In this document: positions 28,896 through 37,092 of the stretch, piece after piece
How the letters are laid out: the number at the start of each line of letters is the position of its first letter
Numbering within the stretch: the first letter of the stretch is position 1
From: Paenibacillus pasadenensis DSM 19293
GTDB taxonomy: Bacteria; Bacillota; Bacilli; Paenibacillales; Paenibacillaceae
NCBI RefSeq assembly: GCF_000422485.1
Contig: NZ_KE383850.1
Coordinates: forward strand, 151,961-215,960
Direction of reading: 5' to 3'
DNA length: 64,000 nucleotides
Notes under the pieces: model-generated
Seen by the model: the letters and a program-made list of their open reading frames with translations, nothing else
Told to the model about the DNA's origin: nothing
Database searches by the model: none
Translations under genes and position numbers: made by a program

Positions 28896-31373
28896 CTACG
28901 GCGTCACCTTGACGTTGTCGAAGCGAGTCTCGTTGTACATCGAGCGCAGCCCGGCCTTGCCGTGCAGGAAGGGGGACGGGCTGTTGTCCGCGTAGGTCAG
29001 CTTCGGCGCGTTCATGTCGCCGACGTAGACGCGGATGACAGGCCCGCTGACAGACACCTTCATCTTCTGCCAGGCTCCCGAGGCGATCGGCAGCGGCGCG
29101 TAAGCGAGCTGCTGCCAGCCGTAGTTCATTTTGCCGAGATAGACTCCGTCCGGCTTCAGGAAGGCGTAGTACCCTTGCACATAGTCCGGGTTGTTCGCCA
29201 GAACGGTGCCGTTCGACGGGTTGTTCACCCGCGTCAGGATGCCGGCGTCGCCGGTCGTGCCGACCAGCTTGATGTCCGCCTCGACGGAGTAGTCCGACCA
29301 CAGCGAGGAGCCGACGACCGTCTTGGCAAAGCCGCTTCCCGCCGCAGCCAGCTCCCCGCCTGCGACCGACCAGCCGCCCTCGAAGCGCGTCCAGCCGTTG
29401 TCGTTGCCGTCGCCAAAGTCGTCCGTAAATACGCTCGGAGCCTGCCCCCGCTCGAACGTCAGGCTGCTGAAGTCGAACTCGCCCTGCACCGTCTCGACCC
29501 TCAGCTCATGGTAGCCCGCCGTCAGGTAAAGCCCCTTCTTGGCGACGTTGATCCACTTCTCCCAGTCGCCGCTGCCGCTCGACTGCACGACGCCGGTCAG
29601 GTCGGCCGCGCCATCCCAGATGCGGAAGCCAACGGAAGGGAATGTCGTGGCGATGCGGGCGCTCACGTCGTACAGGCCGGTCTCGGCGACGTTGACCCGG
29701 TACGTGAGCCATTCTCCCGGCTGGTTCCAGCCGACGACCTCCTTGCCCTCGGCCGCGGAGGAACGGATGTCGACGCCGTCGCTCCGATAGGCGCCGCCGG
29801 TATTGCCGGCCGTCAGGTCATGGTAGCCGACGCTCTCCCCGCCCTTGCGGTAATGGACCGCCTCGATCGTGCCCGGCAGCGGCTTGTAGGCGTTCCAGAC
29901 GCTGCTGCCCTCGACGTCGTTGCTGAACGCCGTGTAGCCGAAGTCGGCGTGGGCGTCGAGCGTCGAGTAGCCGATCCGGCCGCCGCCGAGCCCGCCGACA
30001 GCGCGCGTCTGCTTTTTCATGCCGTCCACATAGATGGAAAAGGCCGAGCCGCGCTTCTCCACGCGGATCTGATGCCACTTCGTATAGTCGTATCCAGCGG
30101 GCAATGCCGAGTATTGCCAGCCCTGCGAGACGCCGCCGACGACGAAATTCGTCTCGAGCCGGTTCAGCTTGCGGTTCAGCACGGCGGTGCCGTAGCTGTT
30201 CTCGTCCGTATAGGAGAACACCGCTCCATACAGCGGATTGGCGCTCGTGCCCATCTTCATCTGCTTGGCATGGAATTCGGCCGTATAGTCGGACTCGGTC
30301 GAGGCGGCCGTCACCTGGCGATGCCAGACGGAGGTGCCGATCGTGTCCTGCCACATCAGCTCCTGGTTGTAGATGCCCCAGGTTCCGCCGCCGACGTTGG
30401 TCCAGCCGGAGCCGATCGCCGTCCGCGCGAACCGGTCCTCGAACGTCGGTCCGGCCGGATTCGGCTGGGCGCCGGCCGTCGGGCCGAGCACGGTCATCCG
30501 GCCGCCGTTCCAGGCGACGCGGTCGAGGTTCATCTTGCGGCCGGGATACGTGGCGTTGCCCTGCGAGGCATGGCTGTGGTACACCATGTAGTCGGAGTCG
30601 AGATCGGGACCTTTCACCATGGAGCTGTGGCCGAGGCCGACGTTGCTTCCTTCCGTGCGGATGAGCACGGGATTTTGGCCTGCGGCAGGGACGAAGCCGG
30701 TCGTCGGGCTCGAGCCGGCCGCATAGTCGACGCGGTAGGCGGTGCTCCAGACGTGGTTGCCGGTATAGGTCATGTAGTAGGTTCCGCCCCGCTTGAACGT
30801 CGTCGGTCCCTCCGTCCAGCCGGCCATCGAGAACCCGGCGGACACCGGCGCGCCGAAGGAGAGCGGCGAGCTCATCGGCCGGACGTCGATCCGGTCGGCT
30901 CCCGTCGAGTAGAAATACCAGCGGCCGTCGTCGTCGATGAAGACGTGGCCGTCGATGCCCATGCCGAGATTGCTCGTCTGCACGGTGAACGGTCCGAGCG
31001 GGCTCGGGCTCGACAGCACGTAGTGGCCGTGGCCGGCCGGGGACGTGTACATGTAGAACAGGCCGTTCCAGTAGACGACCTCCGGCGCGTAGGCGCCCTT
31101 CGTGAGCGGGTCGGTCGCGCACAATCCGCGGTAGGTCCAGTCGACCAGGTTGGTCGACGACCATACCTTCACGCCGGTCTGGTCGTCGACCGTGCTGACA
31201 TAGAGGTAGTAGACGCCGTTGAACTTCAGGAGGTACGGATCGCCCTCGCCGTAGAAATCCCCGTTGGCCCAATGCCAGGAGGAGGGCAGCGAGAAGGGGT
31301 TGCTGTAGGCTCCCGCGGCGGAAGGGAGCAGCACGAAGGCAGCGGCGGCGAGCAGCAGAGGCTTCCATTTCAT
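28896..31373 (-). CDS. Secreted glycoside hydrolase family 43 enzyme with carbohydrate-binding and LamG-like modules
   Basis: An 825-residue secreted enzyme. Signal peptide MKWKPLLLAAAAFVLLPSAAGA. Residues about 25-310 are a GH43 five-bladed propeller (ANGDFYGEGDPYLLKFNGVY with the Asp base, DPLTKGAYAPEVVYWNGLFY, GIDGHVFIDDDGRWY with the pKa-modulating Asp, MAGWTEGPTTFKRGGTYYMT with the Glu acid). A LamG/DUF1080-like module follows (about 320-490), then a CBM6-like module (about 510-650, EAVHYRKGG...GEWLTYRVNV...YHELRVETVQGEFDFSSLTF) and a second LamG-like module. GH43 enzymes act on arabinan, xylan or galactan side chains; the exact substrate is not shown. There is no SLH domain, so it is probably free. 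ATG after AAAGGAG. A cre-like site and a dyad lie in its promoter region. Confidence 0.88.
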   Translation of the reverse strand: MKWKPLLLAAAAFVLLPSAAGAYSNPFSLPSSWHWANGDFYGEGDPYLLKFNGVYYLYVSTVDDQTGVKVWSSTNLVDWTYRGLCATDPLTKGAYAPEVVYWNGLFYMYTSPAGHGHYVLSSPSPLGPFTVQTSNLGMGIDGHVFIDDDGRWYFYSTGADRIDVRPMSSPLSFGAPVSAGFSMAGWTEGPTTFKRGGTYYMTYTGNHVWSTAYRVDYAAGSSPTTGFVPAAGQNPVLIRTEGSNVGLGHSSMVKGPDLDSDYMVYHSHASQGNATYPGRKMNLDRVAWNGGRMTVLGPTAGAQPNPAGPTFEDRFARTAIGSGWTNVGGGTWGIYNQELMWQDTIGTSVWHRQVTAASTESDYTAEFHAKQMKMGTSANPLYGAVFSYTDENSYGTAVLNRKLNRLETNFVVGGVSQGWQYSALPAGYDYTKWHQIRVEKRGSAFSIYVDGMKKQTRAVGGLGGGRIGYSTLDAHADFGYTAFSNDVEGSSVWNAYKPLPGTIEAVHYRKGGESVGYHDLTAGNTGGAYRSDGVDIRSSAAEGKEVVGWNQPGEWLTYRVNVAETGLYDVSARIATTFPSVGFRIWDGAADLTGVVQSSGSGDWEKWINVAKKGLYLTAGYHELRVETVQGEFDFSSLTFERGQAPSVFTDDFGDGNDNGWTRFEGGWSVAGGELAAAGSGFAKTVVGSSLWSDYSVEADIKLVGTTGDAGILTRVNNPSNGTVLANNPDYVQGYYAFLKPDGVYLGKMNYGWQQLAYAPLPIASGAWQKMKVSVSGPVIRVYVGDMNAPKLTYADNSPSPFLHGKAGLRSMYNETRFDNVKVTP

Positions 31374-31471
31374 GAACGATCATCTCCTTTGAGCGGATAA
31401 AAGCAAAAGCTTGCCTTCCCTAGGGCATCGGGCCTGTCGCCCGGCATCTCCTCCCCTCCGGCAAAGTCGCT

Positions 31472-31485
31472 TGATAGCGCTTGCA
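31472..31485. promoter_or_regulatory. cre-like site upstream of the GH43 gene
   Basis: TGATAGCGCTTGCA fits the catabolite-responsive element TGWAARCGYTWNCW at 13 of 14 bases in either orientation. It lies just downstream of a minus-strand -10 (TATACT, 31498-31493), a block position for CcpA. Confidence 0.65.
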
Positions 31486-31511
31486 ATTCCGGAGTATAGC
31501 AAATCGGCTGG

Positions 31512-31538
31512 AAAATCGAAAGAACTATTTTCGATTTT
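31512..31538. promoter_or_regulatory. Perfect 10-bp inverted repeat at the GH43 -35 region
   Basis: AAAATCGAAA (31512-31521) and TTTCGATTTT (31529-31538) with a 7-base spacer overlap the expected -35 of the minus-strand promoter. Probably the site of a substrate-specific regulator. Confidence 0.55.
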
Positions 31539-31704
31539 ATGGAATAAATGATGAATGTTCCCATATAGCGGGAGGATAGGGCCTTGAAGCCGCTATTTAT
31601 AGGGAATATTCGGCAGCGGGCAGGAAGATCGGAACTCGCCGGCTTCCGACGAGCACTCTCTCGGAAAGCCTGTCCCCATCGTGAATCGATCCGATATAGG
31701 CGAA

Positions 31705-31742
31705 GGAAAGCGTTGACATGAAGAAGATAGAGAGGCTATAGT
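31705..31742 (+). promoter_or_regulatory. GH2 promoter overlapped by a cre-like site
   Basis: TTGACA (31713-31718), an 18-base spacer and TATAGT (31737-31742). GGAAAGCGTTGACA (31705-31718) fits the cre consensus at 12 of 14 and covers the -35. Confidence 0.65.
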
Positions 31743-31834
31743 CACAAGGAAAACAAATAAAATGGAATAAAACATAATAACGGTTGTATTCCTCGGTCCC
31801 GCATCGGGACGGCAAAGGAGCGCGAGAAGCGATC

Positions 31835-33595
31835 ATGACGACGAAAAGCTACATCAAGGACTACCCCCGGCCGCAGCTGGTCCGGAGCGGCTGGATCAAT
31901 CTGAACGGCGAATGGCGGTTCGGCTTCGACGACGCCGACGAGGGGGAGAGGCTCGGGTGGCCGCGGCAGTTCGGGGGCCGGCTCGGCATCCAGGTGCCGT
32001 TCACCTATGAGACCAAGGCGAGCGGCATCGGCCAGGAGGAGCATCACGCGCAGGTCTGGTACAGCCGTGCCGTGGACATCCCCGCCGAGGCGGAGGGCAA
32101 GCGCGCGCTGCTGCATTTCCAGGCGGTCGATTACCGGGCGAAGCTGTGGGTCAACGGCCATTATGTCGGCCAGCATGAAGGCGGCTATGCGGCGTTCAAG
32201 TTCGACATCACGCCTTGGCTCGCCTTCGGGGAGGAGAATACGCTGACCGTCAAGGTCGAGGACAGCCTCGACGCGACGCAGCCGCGCGGCAAGCAGCGCT
32301 GGGTGCAGGACAGCTTCGAATGCTTCTATGTGCAGACGACGGGCATCTGGCAGACGGTATGGATGGAGTTCGTCGAGCCGGCCCATCTGGCTGCGGTCAA
32401 GACGACGCCCGATCTCGACGCCCGCACCGTCCGCTTCGAGTACGAGGTGGCGGGGCTGCGTGCGGGAAGCGAGCTGCGGCTGGAGACGATCGTCACGCTG
32501 CGGGGGCAGACGGTCAAAAAGGCGAGCCTCGTCCTCGACCGGCCGCGGCTGCAGCTGGAGCTCGATCTCGTCCACGAGGCGAGCGGCCCGTGGATGCAGA
32601 GCCATTGGTCGCCGGCGCATCCGAGCCTGTACGACGTAGAGTTCATCCTGTACGAGGACGGCCGCGAGGCGGACCGCACGCTTTCCTATTTCGGCATGCG
32701 CAAGATCTCGATCGAAAAGGGGCAGGTGCTGCTCAACAACGTGCCGCTCTACCAGCGCCTCGTCCTCGATCAGGGCTACTGGCCGGACACCCATCTGACG
32801 CCACCGTCGGAGGAGGCGATCCTCGAGGATATCGGCAAGCTGCTCGAGATGGGCTACAACGGCGTGCGCAAGCATATGAAGGTGGAGGATGCGCGCTTCC
32901 TCTACTGGTGCGACGTGAAGGGCGTGCTCGTCTGGTCGGAGATGGCGGCCACGTTCGAGTTCAGCGACCAGGCGGTGGAGTGGTTCACGCGCGAGTGGAT
33001 GGAGGTCGTCCGGCAGCAGTACAACCACCCGTCGATCGTCGCCTGGGTGCCGTTCAACGAGTCGTGGGGCGTCCCGAACATCCTCAAGGACGAGCGCCAG
33101 CAGAAGTTCACCGAGGCGATCTACCACTTGACCAAGGCGTTCGATCCGCATCGTCCGGTCGTCGCCAACGACGGCTGGGAGCACACCGTATCGGATATTC
33201 TGACGCTGCACGACTACGTCGAGCGCGGGGAGGAGTTCCTTCGCCGCTACGCGGCCAAGGACGATATCGTCGGCAACGGCATCAGCTTCAACAAGTCGAA
33301 ATACGCCTTCGCGGACGGCTATGCGTACCGGGGCCAGCCGGTCATCGTCAGCGAGTTCGGCGGCATCGCCTTCCGCTCCGAGAAGGGCTGGGGCTACGGC
33401 AGCCAGGCGGGCAGCGAGGAAAGCTTCCTCGAGCGCTTCCGCAGCATCCACGAGGCGATCCGCGCGACGGACTACATCGTCGGCTACTGCTATACGCAGA
33501 TCACCGACGTGCAGCAGGAGGTCAACGGGCTGCTGACCGAGGACCGCCGGCCCAAGGTGCCGCTGGAGAAGATCCGCGAAATCAATCTCGGGTAG
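31835..33595 (+). CDS. Cytoplasmic glycoside hydrolase family 2 (beta-galactosidase/glucuronidase-like)
   Basis: A 586-residue enzyme without signal peptide, so it acts in the cytoplasm on imported oligosaccharides. The N-terminal jelly-roll sugar-binding domain (DYPRPQLVRSGWINLNGEWR, VWYSRAVDIPAE, KLWVNGHYVGQHEGGYAAF) and immunoglobulin-like domain are followed by a TIM barrel. The acid/base Glu is in NHPSIVAWVPFNESWG and the nucleophile Glu in QPVIVSEFGGIAF. The length fits the shorter GH2 group. The start is taken at MTTKSY (ATG 31835); an in-frame TTG at 31784 has no ribosome site. A promoter with a cre-like -35 suggests carbon catabolite repression. It is divergent from the secreted GH43 gene, so the two may act on the same polysaccharide. 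Confidence 0.9.
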   Translation: MTTKSYIKDYPRPQLVRSGWINLNGEWRFGFDDADEGERLGWPRQFGGRLGIQVPFTYETKASGIGQEEHHAQVWYSRAVDIPAEAEGKRALLHFQAVDYRAKLWVNGHYVGQHEGGYAAFKFDITPWLAFGEENTLTVKVEDSLDATQPRGKQRWVQDSFECFYVQTTGIWQTVWMEFVEPAHLAAVKTTPDLDARTVRFEYEVAGLRAGSELRLETIVTLRGQTVKKASLVLDRPRLQLELDLVHEASGPWMQSHWSPAHPSLYDVEFILYEDGREADRTLSYFGMRKISIEKGQVLLNNVPLYQRLVLDQGYWPDTHLTPPSEEAILEDIGKLLEMGYNGVRKHMKVEDARFLYWCDVKGVLVWSEMAATFEFSDQAVEWFTREWMEVVRQQYNHPSIVAWVPFNESWGVPNILKDERQQKFTEAIYHLTKAFDPHRPVVANDGWEHTVSDILTLHDYVERGEEFLRRYAAKDDIVGNGISFNKSKYAFADGYAYRGQPVIVSEFGGIAFRSEKGWGYGSQAGSEESFLERFRSIHEAIRATDYIVGYCYTQITDVQQEVNGLLTEDRRPKVPLEKIREINLG

Positions 33596-33605
33596 CGGCT
33601 TCGCG

Positions 33606-33647
33606 TTTTAACCGTATTTTAACCGGCTTCCTCCCCGGGATTTAACC
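33606..33647 (+). promoter_or_regulatory. TTTTAACCG direct repeats before the ABC transporter operon
   Basis: TTTTAACCG at 33606-33614 and 33617-33625 (11-base step) and TTTAACC at 33641-33647. Helical-turn spacing suits an OmpR-type response regulator and resembles the motif before the two-component operon at 26458. Confidence 0.5.
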
Positions 33648-33681
33648 TCGGTCCGTTACGATGAGGTCAGAGGTGATGGAC

Positions 33682-34635
33682 ATGAATCATGGCATCGGCC
33701 AGCCCCTCGGCCAAGAGGGGCGCCAGCCCTGGCTGCTCGAGACGAGCGGCCTGACGAAGAAGCTTGGCGGCAAGGCCGTCGTGCGGGATGTGGAGCTCCG
33801 AATCGGCGAAGGAGACATTTACGGCTTTCTCGGGCCGAACGGCGCGGGCAAGACGACGACCATCCGCATGCTGCTCGGCCTCGCCAAGCCGACGCGCGGC
33901 CGCGTGACCGTATTCGGCAAGGATTTGGCGAAGAACCGGCTCGACATTTTGCGCCAGGTGGGCTCGCTCGTCGAATACCCGTCGTACTACGGCCATCTGA
34001 CGGGCCGGGAAAATCTGGAGGTCGTACGCCGGCTGCTGGACGCGCCGCAGGAGCGGATCGCGGAGGCGCTCGGCATCGTGCGGCTGGAAAAGGATGCGAA
34101 CCGCCTCGTGAAGGGCTACTCGCTCGGCATGAAGCAAAGGCTCGGCATCGCCGCCGCTCTGCTCGGGCATCCGCGGCTGCTCGTTCTGGACGAGCCGACG
34201 AACGGCCTCGATCCGGCCGGCATCCAGGAAATCCGCGAGCTGATCAAAAGCCTGCCGCAGCAGCGCGGAGTCACGATCCTGCTGTCGAGCCACCTGCTGT
34301 CCGAGGTCGAGCAGATGGCGACCCGCGTCGGCATCATCACGAGCGGCAGCCTGGTGTACCAGGATCGCATCGAGCAGCTGAAGCGGCGCACGGCCGGCCG
34401 CATCCGCCTTGCCGTCAGCGAGCCGGAGGCCGCCTGGAAGCGGCTGCTCGAGCAAGGCTGGGAGGCGCGGCGCGACGAGCGCGGCTTGACCGTGCCGGGC
34501 GGCGACGACCGCGACATCGCGGCGATCGTGGCGGAGCTCGTGCGGGAGCGGCATGCCGTCTACCGCGTCGAGGAGGAGCGCTCGTCGCTGGAGAGCGTGT
34601 TTCTGGAGATGACGGGCACAGGGGGGAGCCTCTGA
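33682..34635 (+). CDS. ABC transporter ATP-binding protein (BcrA/lantibiotic-immunity type)
   Basis: A 317-residue ATPase. Walker A GFLGPNGAGKTTTIRML, Q-loop region VGSLVEYPSYYGHLTG, signature YSLGMKQRLGIAAAL, Walker B LLVLDEPTNGLDPAG and H-loop LLSSHLLSE are all present. A C-terminal domain of about 90 residues (after QDRIEQLKRRTAGRIRLAVS) is typical of the bacitracin/lantibiotic-resistance group (BcrA, MutF). The ATG at 33682 follows AGAGGTG at 6 bases, and earlier in-frame ATGs are less well placed. It shares one base with the first permease gene, and the operon continues to a second permease. Probable role: self-protection or resistance to a cell-wall-active peptide. Confidence 0.9.
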   Translation: MNHGIGQPLGQEGRQPWLLETSGLTKKLGGKAVVRDVELRIGEGDIYGFLGPNGAGKTTTIRMLLGLAKPTRGRVTVFGKDLAKNRLDILRQVGSLVEYPSYYGHLTGRENLEVVRRLLDAPQERIAEALGIVRLEKDANRLVKGYSLGMKQRLGIAAALLGHPRLLVLDEPTNGLDPAGIQEIRELIKSLPQQRGVTILLSSHLLSEVEQMATRVGIITSGSLVYQDRIEQLKRRTAGRIRLAVSEPEAAWKRLLEQGWEARRDERGLTVPGGDDRDIAAIVAELVRERHAVYRVEEERSSLESVFLEMTGTGGSL

Positions 34636-35351
34636 TGCTGGCGCGGGCGATAGCGGCCGAATGGCTCAAGCTGAAGCGGAAATGGATCCTGGCGCTGGCG
34701 GTCATCGGCCCGCTCGGCGTCGTCCTGCTGCAGGCCGTCAACTATGGGCTCCGCTATGACTACGTGATGAAGCAGAATGCGGACGATCCGTGGGGCGGGC
34801 TGCTCCAAGCGACGACCGGCCTGATGCTGCCGGCGCTGTTCATCGGGTTGGCGCTCGTCGCCTCGCTGTCCGCGGGCGTCGAGCATGCGGCAGGCGGCTG
34901 GAAGCAGCTGCTGGCGCTGCCGCTGACGCGGCTGCAGGTGTTCGCGGCCAAGACGCTGCTCACGCTGCTGCTCCTGCTGCTGTCATGCACGCTGCTGGCC
35001 GTCTTTACGCTGGCGTTTGGCGCCGTGCTTGGATTCAGCCTGCAGGAGCTGCCTTGGCCCGATCTGCTGCGGCAGTCGTATGCGCCGTATGCGGCGGCGA
35101 TGCCGTTCGTCGCGCTGCAGATCGGGCTGTCGCTCGCCATCGGCAACCAGGCGGTGCCGATGACGATCGGGGTGCTCGGCATGGTCGTCAGCCTGTTCGG
35201 CATGCTGCTGCCGGACTGGGTTCCGTACAACTGGCCGTGGCTCGCGCTGAAGGCGGAGACCGCGCTGCGTGCGGCAGCGGCGGGGCTGGGCGGAGGCTTG
35301 CTGCTGCTCGCGGCCGGCTGCATGCATTTTACGCGGAAGGATGTGAGCTGA
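34635..35351 (+). CDS. ABC transporter permease 1 (MutE/BcrB type)
   Basis: A 238-residue membrane protein with about six transmembrane helices. It opens with MLARAIAAEWLKLKRKWILA, the typical AEWLKLKR start of ABC-2 permeases of lantibiotic-immunity transporters, and contains EHAAGGWKQLLALPLTRLQV, the loop conserved in this family. TGATG overlap with the ATPase stop implies coupled translation. It should pair with the second permease at 35641 around a dimer of the ATPase. A gap of almost 290 bases made of repeats separates it from that partner, which is unusual for this operon type. Confidence 0.88.
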   Translation: MLARAIAAEWLKLKRKWILALAVIGPLGVVLLQAVNYGLRYDYVMKQNADDPWGGLLQATTGLMLPALFIGLALVASLSAGVEHAAGGWKQLLALPLTRLQVFAAKTLLTLLLLLLSCTLLAVFTLAFGAVLGFSLQELPWPDLLRQSYAPYAAAMPFVALQIGLSLAIGNQAVPMTIGVLGMVVSLFGMLLPDWVPYNWPWLALKAETALRAAAAGLGGGLLLLAAGCMHFTRKDVS

Positions 35352-35352
35352 C

Positions 35353-35640
35353 ATGAGGCTGCTGCTGTCGGGAAGAAAGCAGCGTTGGGGCAGGAGAAGG
35401 CCGCTGTCGGCCGACTGGATGCGAGAGGGGCGTGTGTCGGCATGAGAAGACTGCTGTCGGCCGAATGGACGGGAGAGGGGCGTGCCGGCATGAGGAGATT
35501 GCTGTCGGCCGAATGGACGGGAGAGGGGCGTGAGCCGTCATGAGGAGACTGCTGTCGGCCGAATGGACGGGAGAGGGGGCGTGAGCCGTCATGAGGAGAC
35601 TGCTGTCGGCCGAATGGACGGGAGAGGGGCGTGAGCCGTC
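35353..35640 (+). repeat. Tandem copies of the permease-2 start region (micro-ORF array)
   Basis: The first nine codons of the next permease (MRRLLSAEW) with their ribosome site are copied upstream. Copies begin at ATGs 35353 (diverged), 35442, 35490, 35540 and 35591; the true gene begins at 35641. The later units are 48-51 bp. Each late unit carries GGGAGAGGGGCGTGAGCCGTC before the next ATG. Units of 50 bp encode 17-residue peptides whose TGA overlaps the following ATG (ATGA). The 51-bp unit at 35540 stops one step earlier. No other gene is seen in the gap. Confidence 0.85.
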
Positions 35641-36369
35641 ATGAGGAGACTGCTGTCGGCCGAATGGCTCAAGCTGCGCCGCTCCATCGTCTGGCTGCTG
35701 CTGCCGGTCAGCCCGCTGATCGCCTTCGCCGTCGCCTGGAAAGCCCCGCTGGAGGCGATCGGCGGAGCGGGCTGGATGGAGGCGTACATCATCAGCGCCA
35801 ATGTGCACGGACTGATGTTCCTGCCGCTGCTCGTCGGCATCTTTGCGGCGCTGCTGTGCCGCTTCGAGCATGCCTCGGGCGGCTGGAAGCAGCTGCTCGC
35901 GCTGCCGGTTCGCCCAGGCGCGGTCTATTTGTCCAAGCTGGCCGCGCTGGCCGGGCTTGTCGCCTTGCTGCAGCTGCTGCTCGGAGCGGCGCTGCTCGCC
36001 GGCGGCCTGCTGCGAGGCATGGACGGCGGCGTGCCGTGGGCCGAGCTCGGCCGGGCGCTGCTCGGCGGCTGGGTCGCCTGCCTGCCGCTAGCAGCGCTGC
36101 AGCTGTGGGCTTCGTTCGCGTGGTCCAGCTTCGCGGCTCCGCTCGTGCTGGGCACCGTGTTCACGCTGCCCAACATGCTCGTCGTAAACTCCGAGCGGTT
36201 CGCCCCCTGGTACCCGTGGGCACAGCCGCTGCTCGCGATGATGCCGCGATCGGAGGAAGGCTTCGGCGCATTCAACGTCCCCGCCGAGTCGCTGTTCCTC
36301 GTCATCGGCGGCAGCTTCGCCTTGTTCCTTGCCGCCGGCTGGCTGCATTTCCGCCGGCGGGCGGTGTAG
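35641..36369 (+). CDS. ABC transporter permease 2 (MutG type)
   Basis: A 242-residue permease with about six transmembrane helices, homologous in plan to permease 1: MRRLLSAEWLKLRRSIVWLL at the start and EHASGGWKQLLALPVRPGAV in the conserved loop. A C-terminal helix and WLHFRRR tail follow. The start ATG at 35641 comes after GGGAGAGGGG in the last repeat unit of the array. The repeat copies the first nine codons, so several upstream ATGs with the same ribosome site compete with this one. Together with the ATPase and permease 1 it should form an exporter of peptide antibiotics. Confidence 0.88.
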   Translation: MRRLLSAEWLKLRRSIVWLLLPVSPLIAFAVAWKAPLEAIGGAGWMEAYIISANVHGLMFLPLLVGIFAALLCRFEHASGGWKQLLALPVRPGAVYLSKLAALAGLVALLQLLLGAALLAGGLLRGMDGGVPWAELGRALLGGWVACLPLAALQLWASFAWSSFAAPLVLGTVFTLPNMLVVNSERFAPWYPWAQPLLAMMPRSEEGFGAFNVPAESLFLVIGGSFALFLAAGWLHFRRRAV

Positions 36370-36431
36370 CGGGCCGGGTCGGCTGGGGGCGCGGCGGCCG
36401 ACACGACCGGGGGGCGCAGCGGCCCGAGGCC

Positions 36432-36880
36432 TAATCCAAGGCAGAAAAGTGCCTTGGATGGGCCGGATCTCGGCTGGATAGCCGAATCCAAGGCAGAAAA
36501 GTGCCTTGGATGGGCGGATCCCGGCTAGATGGCCGAATCCAAGGCAGAAAAGTGCCTTGGATGGGCGGATCTCGGCCGAAGGGGCCGGAACCAAGGCAGA
36601 AAAGTGCCTTGGATGGGCCTGATCCCGGCTGAATGGCCGAATTCAAGGCAGAAAAGTGCCTTGGATGGGCGGATCTCGGCCGAAGGGGCCGGAACCAAGG
36701 CAGAAAAGTGCCTTGGATGGGCGGATCTCGGCTGGATGGCCGAATCCAAGGCAGAAAAGTGCCTTGGATATGCGGATCTCGGCCGAAGGGGCCGGAACCA
36801 AGGCAGAAAAGTGCCTTGGATGGGCCGGATCTCGGCCAAAGGGCCGAATCCAAGGCAGAGGAGTGCCTTGGATTCCCGAG
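36432..36880. repeat. Nine-copy 52-bp hairpin repeat array
   Basis: CCAAGGCA-GAAAAG-TGCCTTGG (8-bp stem, 6-base loop) recurs at 36436, 36488, 36539, 36591, 36643 (one mismatch), 36695, 36746, 36797 and 36850, a step of 51-53 bases. The spacers alternate between GGCGGATCTCGGCCGAAGG- and GGATCTCGGCTGGATGG-type sequences. There is no T-run, no gene and no CRISPR-like unique spacer. Another copy lies at the end of the window (63976). Confidence 0.9.
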
Positions 36881-36914
36881 AATCGGCCGAATGGCCGGAG
36901 TCTCAAGATTGAAT

Positions 36915-36953
36915 AAAGCGTCCGAGTCACCTTAAGGTGGCACGGACGCTTTT
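36915..36953 (+). terminator. Terminator after the ABC operon and repeat array
   Basis: AAAGCGTCCG/CGGACGCTTT stem, with an inner CACCTTAAGGTG, ending in TTTT. Confidence 0.8.
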
Positions 36954-36994
36954 CAGGTTTCCAGCAATGGCCGAGTTAGCCCCCGACTAGCTCC

Positions 36995-37074
36995 AGCAAC
37001 CGACCGCCCTAGCAACCGACCGCCCTAGCAACCGACCGCCCTAGCAACCGACCGCCCTAGCAACCGACCGCCCC
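36995..37074. repeat. 16-bp tandem repeat, five copies
   Basis: AGCAACCGACCGCCCT is repeated five times without gaps (last base changed in the final copy), between the terminator of the ABC operon and the methyltransferase stop. Non-coding. Confidence 0.92.
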
Positions 37075-37092
37075 AGCCCCCGACGGCTCCAG

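Noticed and set aside
36432..36880. Repeat array as CRISPR
   Set aside because: The spacers are also repeated (two alternating types), the unit is palindromic with 52-bp period, and no cas gene is near.
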